Shown here one piece after another: positions 58,504-64,000 of a DNA stretch of 64,000 bases. The notes beneath the pieces were generated by a model, which saw only the letters and a program-made list of their open reading frames with translations, ran no database searches and was not told where the DNA came from. The DNA is from an uncultured Clostridia bacterium (GTDB lineage: Bacteria > Bacillota > Clostridia > Oscillospirales > Oscillospiraceae), in assembly GCA_937890525.1 (NCBI GenBank), contig CALADI010000024.1:30387-94386 (forward strand), written 5' to 3'. The position numbers and the translations under genes were made by a program. The first letter of the stretch is position 1. Every line of letters starts with the position of its first letter.

Positions 58504-59316
58504 TTAGGTTTGTTCGCCCACGAACAGAAGGTGGTTGGACATTCCCAAAAATTCCGGCTTTTCACAAATATAGTTGTGGTAATCCAGATATCTTTGGAAA
58601 TTCTCGTCGTCCAAGCCGTCGATCTGCTGCGCCAGCAGTTCGCTGATCCCGTCGGAGGCGACCTGATGCAGCAGCTTCACGCCGCAGGCATCGAGCAATT
58701 CCCGGCATTGTGTGACGGTATGGAACACAAAGGGGAAAGGCTCCTGCGCAAAACTTTCACGGTCGTATTCCCCGGTGGTGAAATACAGGGGATCATACAT
58801 GAACTCGGTGAGAAACACCATGTCATTGGAGATAAATGCGAAAAACAGCTTCCCCGTGGGCTTGCAGACCCGCAGGGCTTCCCGGATGCAGCGCTTCCGG
58901 TCGTCCATGCTGTGCAGATGATACAGCGGCCCAAAGACCAGCACTACATCAAAGGCATCATCGGGATACCGGCTCAGGTCCACGGCGTTGCCCTGCTGTA
59001 GATCGATGGGATCCTGTGGGGTCAGTTTGCTGCGGAAAATTTCGATATTGCGCTGGGTCAGCTCCAAAGCGGAGACGGAGTATCCCTTCCGGGCAAAATA
59101 CAGGCTGTATGCGCCGGTGCCTGCGCCCACATCCAAGATCCGATCCCCGGGGGACAGATACCTCTGGATATAGCGCACCGTAGTGAGAAACTCCACCTGT
59201 GCGGACTTGGAACCGCTGAGCCGGGAATCCTCGTTGAAGAAGTGATAGGTCGCTTCTACCAATTCAGATTCTGATGCGAAGGAGTCCTTTTTCTGATAAA
59301 ACTCCTGATAATCCAT
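58504..59316 (-). CDS. Class I SAM-dependent methyltransferase
   Basis: A 270-residue methylase. Motif I is ILDVGAGTGAYSLYFARKGY, then VSALELTQRNIEIF, DLQQGNAVDL, and FDVVLVFGPLYHLHSMDDRK (motif IV region). This is the Methyltransf_11/25 type that acts on small molecules; the substrate is unknown. The region 58339-58503 upstream of the tRNA holds no gene. Confidence 0.87.
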   Translation of the reverse strand: MDYQEFYQKKDSFASESELVEATYHFFNEDSRLSGSKSAQVEFLTTVRYIQRYLSPGDRILDVGAGTGAYSLYFARKGYSVSALELTQRNIEIFRSKLTPQDPIDLQQGNAVDLSRYPDDAFDVVLVFGPLYHLHSMDDRKRCIREALRVCKPTGKLFFAFISNDMVFLTEFMYDPLYFTTGEYDRESFAQEPFPFVFHTVTQCRELLDACGVKLLHQVASDGISELLAQQIDGLDDENFQRYLDYHNYICEKPEFLGMSNHLLFVGEQT

Positions 59317-59342
59317 GGGTATCCTCCTGTAAATCGGTACAA

Positions 59343-60440
59343 TCAGACATTGAACAGGAAGTTGACGATGTCCCCGTCCTTCATGACATACTCTTTGCCC
59401 TCGCTGCGAACCAGTCCCTTGGACTTGGCGGCGGCCATGGTGCCGCAGGTCTTCAGATCCTCGAAGGCGATGACCTCGGCACGGATGAAGCCCCGCTCAA
59501 AATCGGTGTGGATCTTGCCGGCGGCCTGAGGTGCCTTGGTGCCCTTCTTGATGGTCCAAGCCCGGCACTCGTCGCTGCCGGCGGTGAGGAAGGAGATCAG
59601 ACCCAGCAGGGCATAGCTGCTGCGGATCAGCCGGTCCAGACCGGACTCCTTGACCCCCAGCTCCTCCATGAACATGGCCTTCTCGTCGGGATCGTCCAGT
59701 TCTGCGATATCTGCTTCCAGCTTGGCGCAGATGGGCAGAAGCTGGCTGCCCTCGGCGTCAGCCAGCTCCTTGACCGCCAGATAGTGGCGGTTGGACTCCG
59801 GCTCGTTGACCTCGTCCTCGGCAAGATTCGCCACATAGATGGTCTTTTTCAGAGTGAGCAGGTCAGAGGTGGCGATCAGCGCCATATCGTCCTCGTCGGC
59901 GCCGAAGGTGCGGGCCAGCTTGCCCTCGTTCAGGTGCTTGAGCAGCCCGGTGAACACTTCGGCTTCGTGCAGGAACTTCTTGTCACCGCCCTTGGCGGCC
60001 TTCTGGCACTTGTCGATCCGGCGCTCCACCATCTCGATGTCCGCCATGACCAGCTCCAGATTGATGATGTCGATGTCCCGCAGGGGGTCGGTGGAGCCCT
60101 CCACATGGGTCACATTGGTGTCCTCGAAGCAGCGCACCACATGGACGATGGCGTCGGTGGTGCGGATGTTGGACAGGAACTTGTTGCCCAGCCCCTCGCC
60201 CTTGGATGCACCCTTCACCAGACCGGCGATGTCCACGAACTCGATGACGGCGGGGGTGGTCTTTTTGGGGGAATAGAAGTCGGACAGCCATTGCAGCCGC
60301 TCGTCCGGCACGCTGACCACGCCCACATTGGGGTCGATGGTACAGAAGGCGTAGTTGTCGGCGGGGACACCGGCGTTGGTGATAGCGTTGAAGAGGGTGG
60401 ACTTGCCCACATTGGGCAATCCGACGATACCTAATTTCAT
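59343..60440 (-). CDS. ychF: Redox-regulated ATPase YchF (Obg family)
   Basis: A 365-residue P-loop protein that binds ribosomes and prefers ATP. G1 is GIVGLPNVGKSTLFNAIT, switch region NYAFCTIDPNVGVV, G3 DIAGLVKGASKGEGLGNKF, and NLAEDEV in place of NKxD, the change that gives ATP preference. The C-terminal TGS domain ends RSEGKEYVMKDGDIVNFLFNV. The start is ATG 60440 (AAAGGAG 8 bases upstream). Confidence 0.95.
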   Translation of the reverse strand: MKLGIVGLPNVGKSTLFNAITNAGVPADNYAFCTIDPNVGVVSVPDERLQWLSDFYSPKKTTPAVIEFVDIAGLVKGASKGEGLGNKFLSNIRTTDAIVHVVRCFEDTNVTHVEGSTDPLRDIDIINLELVMADIEMVERRIDKCQKAAKGGDKKFLHEAEVFTGLLKHLNEGKLARTFGADEDDMALIATSDLLTLKKTIYVANLAEDEVNEPESNRHYLAVKELADAEGSQLLPICAKLEADIAELDDPDEKAMFMEELGVKESGLDRLIRSSYALLGLISFLTAGSDECRAWTIKKGTKAPQAAGKIHTDFERGFIRAEVIAFEDLKTCGTMAAAKSKGLVRSEGKEYVMKDGDIVNFLFNV

Positions 60441-60563
60441 ATTGATCTCCTTTGAAGATGGTTTCATCCGTAGTAAAAGCTGCCGTCATGGGAATGACCG
60501 GCACAACGCTCTATTATAGCGCAGAATTTCGGTATTTTCAATCCTTTTTGCCGGGAAATGGGC

Positions 60564-61088
60564 TTATAGATCCGGCAGCAGGCAGCGCAGGCGCAGCTTG
60601 GCACGGCTGATCCGCTTGCGTACATTGGAAACGGAGATGCACAGCACATGGGAGATCTCCCCGTCGGTGCAGCCGTGGAAATACCGCAGCCACAGCAAGG
60701 TGGCATAGGCGGGGGGCAGGGTGGAGAAGGTGAGGTGGATGCAGATCCAGTCGTCCATGTCCCGTGCGCCAGAGTCTACCGTATGCTGCGGCAGGCAGTC
60801 GAGGGGTGCAGCGCCCCATCGCTTCTTCCGGCGGTAGTGGTCGATGGCGGCATTCTCCGCAGCCACCACCAGAAAGCACCGGGTCTTGCTCTCGTCCTCC
60901 GGGCGCAGCTTGTCCAGATGCCCCATGACCTTCACGAAGGCGTCGTGGACGGCGTCCTCGGCGTCGTAGGGGTGGCGCAGGATCCGCAGCGCCGCATGAT
61001 ACATGGGCTGCTTGTAGGTGGTATACAGCCATTCCAGCTTTTCTGCGTCCGTGGCGGGAGCGGCCGTGGGTTGGTAGGCGGCAGACAT
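60564..61088 (-). CDS. ECF-type RNA polymerase sigma factor
   Basis: A 174-residue sigma-70 family protein. Region 2: LEWLYTTYKQPMYHAALRIL, DAEDAVHDAFVKVMGHLDKL, and FLVVAAENAAIDHYRRKKR. Region 4: LPPAYATLLWLRYFHGCTDG and EISHVLCISVSNVRKRISRA. The start preferred is ATG 61088 (AGGGGG 7 bases upstream). No anti-sigma gene adjoins it, but the divergent gene is a broken permease-like protein that may once have been its partner or target. Confidence 0.85.
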   Translation of the reverse strand: MSAAYQPTAAPATDAEKLEWLYTTYKQPMYHAALRILRHPYDAEDAVHDAFVKVMGHLDKLRPEDESKTRCFLVVAAENAAIDHYRRKKRWGAAPLDCLPQHTVDSGARDMDDWICIHLTFSTLPPAYATLLWLRYFHGCTDGEISHVLCISVSNVRKRISRAKLRLRCLLPDL

Positions 61089-61207
61089 AGAGCATCCCCC
61101 TTTTCTCATCAAGATCGGTGGGCGGTGTATGTATTTTTAATATATCACATTGTACATAGATGCGCCATATCTTCTGCAAAAATTTTTGGAGAAATTTTCT
61201 AAACGGG

Positions 61208-61250
61208 TGTCACAAAACCGGGGTCTGGTGCGTTATAAGAGTATAGGATA
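61208..61250 (+). promoter_or_regulatory. Possible ECF-type promoter
   Basis: TGTCAC (61208-61213), a 17-base spacer, then CGTTATAA (61231-61238), reminiscent of ECF promoters with a CGT-rich -10. It stands between the sigma gene and the divergent permease remnant. Confidence 0.4.
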
Positions 61251-61269
61251 AAATTAAGGAGGTACTTGT

Positions 61270-62161
61270 ATGCACAATTTATTTAAGCAATCCCTGCGGC
61301 GGTGGCTGCTGTCGGCGGGGCTGGCGCTGCTGCTTTGTTTGTCCTGTGATCGGCATGACAGCGTGGCGGGTTTCTGAGCGGCAGGCAAGCGCCTTGAGGG
61401 ATAATTATGTGACCATTGCCGTGGCGAAGGAACAAAGTGGAGACAGATGGGGCTTTGCCGGTGACGGCAGCCGTATTGAGATAGAGCAAGTTACGCCGGA
61501 TGGCTCTGTGGAGTGGACGGACGGCGTGTGGACCTTCAGCCCGGAGCGGATCGCCAACACGGTGGCGGGGGCACCCGGACTGAACATGGTGGATCACAGG
61601 TGTATGCTGGGCGCCCATGTGGCGGGAAAGCGTGCCCTTGCCTCCGGCACGCTGGACGAGTTGGACTACAACGAACTCTACGACCGGTACCGCACCAGCA
61701 TGTGTGTGCTGGCGGTGGAATGCACCGATGTGACGGTAAATCCCTTTGACGGGATATCGATAGAACAGCAGTTATTCTCTGCAAAAATGAAGATCTTGGA
61801 GCGGATCAGCCTGCTGGAGGACTATCAACGGCAGGATCAGCCGGAGGAGCTGGAGATCTGGCCTACACAATTCTCAGATCGGGAGGGCAATGTCCCCTTT
61901 GAGGTGGGGAAGACCTATCTGGTGCTGGGGTTCTATGAGGATGTCCCCATTGTGGAGGATATAAACGAGGAACTTACCGCAGAACGAGGGCGCTTCGTGT
62001 TAGAAAAGAGACGGGGCACCGACTGGACGGCTACCTACGGAGATGAATATTTCCCCTATTTTCGGTTTGGGATCAATGCAGGTGACTCATCAAAACGATC
62101 GACCAGTTATTATGTAACATTGCGAACAGATAACTCTGATTGGAATGCTTATGTGCGATAA
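61270..62161 (+). pseudogene. Frameshifted and truncated FtsX-like permease
   Basis: ATG 61270 (AAGGAGGTACTTGT) starts MHNLFKQSLRRWLLSAGLAL, a first TM segment of an FtsX/MacB-like ABC permease. A frame change near 61340-61346 is needed to reach IGMTAWRVSERQASALRDNY and the extracellular region (about 265 residues, ending RTDNSDWNAYVR). A full permease would continue for several hundred residues with at least three more TM segments, so the gene is both shifted and cut short. Confidence 0.6.
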
Positions 62162-62291
62162 AGTAACGCACAAGAATTTGATAGACAGCAGCTTTCACTA
62201 TTTCGTAGAAATCGAGAAGAGAGAATAGAAAATATAATCCTCATGTGCTATAATTAGCATATCAACGAGGCATTGAGAGGAGATGATATGT

Positions 62292-62486
62292 ATGAAACAG
62301 TCGTTTTGGTTTAGTGCGTCACTTTTAGTTCTTATTTGGACTATTTATTATTATGCAAAACGCACAACAGGAGGAGTAACAAATACTCTTGATAATGTGG
62401 TTTGCGGAATAGTGGGTTTAGTTTGTATATTTATTATTTTCTTTAATATTGCACGATACATTAAGAATAAACAAAATAAGAACTGA
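62292..62486 (+). CDS. Small two-TM membrane protein
   Basis: A 64-residue protein with two hydrophobic segments (FWFSASLLVLIWTIYYYA and NVVCGIVGLVCIFIIFFNIA) and a basic C-terminus (KNKQNKN). GGAG lies 9 bases before ATG 62292. Small proteins like this next to secreted peptides are often immunity proteins; here it converges with a secreted protein gene. The family is not recognised. Confidence 0.6.
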   Translation: MKQSFWFSASLLVLIWTIYYYAKRTTGGVTNTLDNVVCGIVGLVCIFIIFFNIARYIKNKQNKN

Positions 62487-62488
62487 AC

Positions 62489-62545
62489 ATTAAAGAAGCT
62501 GCCACTCCACGATTTTATAACCATGAAAGTGACAGCTTCTTAGTT
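62489..62545. terminator. Bidirectional terminator
   Basis: The stem AAGAAGCTGCCACT with AGTGACAGCTTCTT (one mismatch) with A- and T-runs on the outside, between two convergent genes. Confidence 0.7.
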
Positions 62546-62551
62546 TTTATA

Positions 62552-63274
62552 TTATGGCATTACATAATAATCTTCTGCGTGCCAAGTTGCATTTCCACCA
62601 TAAGGTTTCATAGGAACATAAGAACTTGTCCAAGAAGAATATACACGAGCATTTCCACTACCAATGTTTGTGAGGTACTCTATTAAAATACCATTTTTCC
62701 CACTATCGCTGGCAGTAATAACTTGCTGATAGTTCATCCAGTCCAAAGTAAAAATAACACCTTCGGCGATTGCTGCGATTGCACTGATACTAATACTAAT
62801 ACCATATTTAGATAGCACTTTAGCAGCGATTTGGTCAGCTTTAGCAAGACCAAGACTTGCAACAAGACCAATAATGTAATCCGACATACCATCGTTATGG
62901 TCTGAAATCCATGTATCAACATTATCCCGAGGAAGATATGTTTGATAAACTACACAAGTTAAAGAAGTTATCCATCCATTTTCAAGGTCAGTATATGAAC
63001 CGCCTTTTGGTGCATATCTTTCGGAGGCCCTTGTTGCTACAGGTGGAAGAACAGGATTGTTCTGGAAAATATCATAACTTCCGTCAGCGTTTCTATAAAT
63101 TATAGCATCGGGGCTAATAATCTCTTTATAACTATCGGGCAATTCAGAAAAAGAAATCTGTTGCCCAGAGGTTTTAGGTGTAGAGTTGGGTTCTGCGGCT
63201 AAAGCAGTTGTTGCTGTCATCATTAACATGCAAAATGCCAACATTAAACTTATAAATTTCTTCGCTTTTTTCAT
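62552..63274 (-). CDS. Secreted protein of unknown function, possible bacteriocin-like
   Basis: A 240-residue protein with a clear signal peptide (MKKAKKFISLMLAFCMLMMTATTALAA, cleavage after ALA). The mature part has ADGSYDIFQNNPVLPPVATR, an aromatic-rich middle, a hydrophobic Ala/Ile-rich helix (SISISAIAAIAEGVIFTLDW) and a C-terminus rich in Trp, Ser and Tyr. The build recalls geobacillin-26-type bacteriocins, but this is a weak resemblance. The start is ATG 63274 (AGGAGG 8 bases upstream). Confidence 0.55.
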   Translation of the reverse strand: MKKAKKFISLMLAFCMLMMTATTALAAEPNSTPKTSGQQISFSELPDSYKEIISPDAIIYRNADGSYDIFQNNPVLPPVATRASERYAPKGGSYTDLENGWITSLTCVVYQTYLPRDNVDTWISDHNDGMSDYIIGLVASLGLAKADQIAAKVLSKYGISISISAIAAIAEGVIFTLDWMNYQQVITASDSGKNGILIEYLTNIGSGNARVYSSWTSSYVPMKPYGGNATWHAEDYYVMP

Positions 63275-63299
63275 AGACATAACCTCCTAAAGCTTTATG

Positions 63300-64000
63300 T
63301 TTGCAGATTATACAAAGGTATTATTTTCTCCAATGGAAACACCTCTTTCTATAGATTTATTTGGGAATATTATACAATATTTTGAGAAGATTTTCAATGC
63401 AATTTTCTTAAAAAATCATAATTATTGAGCCACAATAGCAAACCCAGCCGAGCTAGTCAACGGCAAGTGAATGGGCTTCGCCCACCGTTGACAACCCCGC
63501 CTATCTTTGCAAATGTGCAACCAAGAGGACGATAGCCCGAAGTGCTACCGCCCTCTTTTATTTACAACTGAATATCCCGCCGCCCCGCAGCGGCACATGA
63601 AGCAGTAAATCCGAAAAAGATTTGCTGCTTTTTTTGCGCCTATTTTTGGCAAATTTCCAAAAGTTCCGTATTAGACAGTGAAGCCAAAAAAGGCTGCCGT
63701 TTTTTCAGACAGCGGGCAAAACGCAGCTTCCGAAACGCCTTATTGTCGGGAAAGACCGAGCCGCCGGAAAAGTTCTTGCCGGAAAGTCCGTCCATTCTGC
63801 TCTTTTGTGGTTTGTAGGGAGTAAGGGAAGAACGCCAGCCCGCAGCCTTTTATGAAAAAGCTGGTTATAGATTTCCCGAAAAAGTGGCAGTAGCAAATGA
63901 GGGCAATCCGGTAGTCTTTTATAAAAAAGTTGGTTGCGATTTTCTGAAAAAGTGGCAGTAGCAAGTGAACGGCAGTCCGGCAGTTTCTTAGAGCAAGATT
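63300..64000. repeat. Non-coding repeat-rich region
   Basis: No convincing gene. GTCAACGG/CCGTTGAC encloses TGGGC-TTC-GCCCA (63456-63492). AAGAGGACGATAGC pairs with GCTACCGCCCTCTT (63532-63560). AGCAGTAAATC/GATTTGCTGCT followed by a T-run is terminator-like (about 63600-63640). From 63846 a unit of about 68 bases, containing GAAAAAGTGGCAGTAGCAA, occurs twice in tandem to about 63990. It looks like the edge of another accessory element or a dispersed repeat. Confidence 0.5.

Noticed and set aside
1..64000. Ribosomal RNA operon, prophage structural genes or conjugation genes
   Set aside because: No rRNA sequence, capsid/tail/terminase genes, relaxase or type IV secretion genes were recognised anywhere in the window.

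Overview
The window looks like a chromosome of a gut-type anaerobic Firmicute of the clostridial class, probably Oscillospirales. The signs are high-G+C coding with Gram-positive style ribosome binding sites (AGGAGG), SigA-type TTGACA/TATAAT promoters, TTG and GTG starts, a B. subtilis-type LexA box, and clostridial families (GlpO-like/FAD oxidoreductase/DUF1667 set, C_GCAxxG_C_C protein, DUF624, DUF4190, TnpV, DUF4417). Species cannot be fixed from the sequence alone.

Bases 1-32,650 are mostly chromosomal backbone: a partial CDF metal transporter, lgt, an NSS symporter, GtrA and DUF2079 membrane proteins, a small ECF-sigma operon that appears broken, murA, an RsmF-type rRNA methylase, a MATE pump, an M32 carboxypeptidase, a glycerol operon (glpK plus two FAD oxidoreductases plus DUF1667), mgtE with a long attenuator-like leader, a membrane-anchored MerR regulator, feoA, several GNAT acetyltransferases, an aldo/keto reductase, a PAP2 phosphatase, an XRE-TPR regulator next to an MFS transporter, a kinase-like phosphotransferase and a peptide deformylase. 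Around 30.0-31.1 kb lies a patch of decayed small genes, including a fragment of an AlkZ-like gene.

Bases about 32,832-58,119 form a lower-G+C genomic island beside tRNA-Pro(UGG). The intact tRNA is at 58,263-58,338. A displaced 3' half of the same tRNA with its own terminator sits at the far end (32,794-32,876), and a third short copy is at 58,099-58,119. Inside the island, five same-orientation copies of GCTATAAACAAAGAAAAG (one ends GAATAG) divide it into four cassette-like blocks. Block 1 holds a broken PUA/EVE-like membrane gene, an XRE regulator and a defence operon (HTH-5mC methylase, MORC/HSP90-type ATPase, Z1 helicase-like protein, DUF4420 PD-(D/E)XK protein, a small protein, an Mrr-like nuclease). 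Block 2 holds an IS256-family insertion in a TnpV remnant, an AlkZ-like protein, an SGNH hydrolase and an HhH-like protein. Block 3 holds a LexA-boxed promoter, a structured leader, an excisionase-like HTH, a replication-type HTH protein, two tandem tyrosine recombinases and a 1,239-residue nuclease-STAND NTPase of Avs type. Block 4 holds a DUF4417 protein with a toxin-like middle region. An immunity-like small gene follows.

Bases 58,340-64,000 return to backbone (a methyltransferase, ychF, an ECF-like sigma factor) and then pass into another decayed accessory area with a truncated FtsX-like permease, a secreted protein beside a small membrane protein, and non-coding repeats. Several small genes carry single frameshifts. 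Some lie in homopolymers, so consensus errors are a live alternative to real decay. The most interesting content is the repeat-punctuated defence island and the SOS-type control of its integration module.
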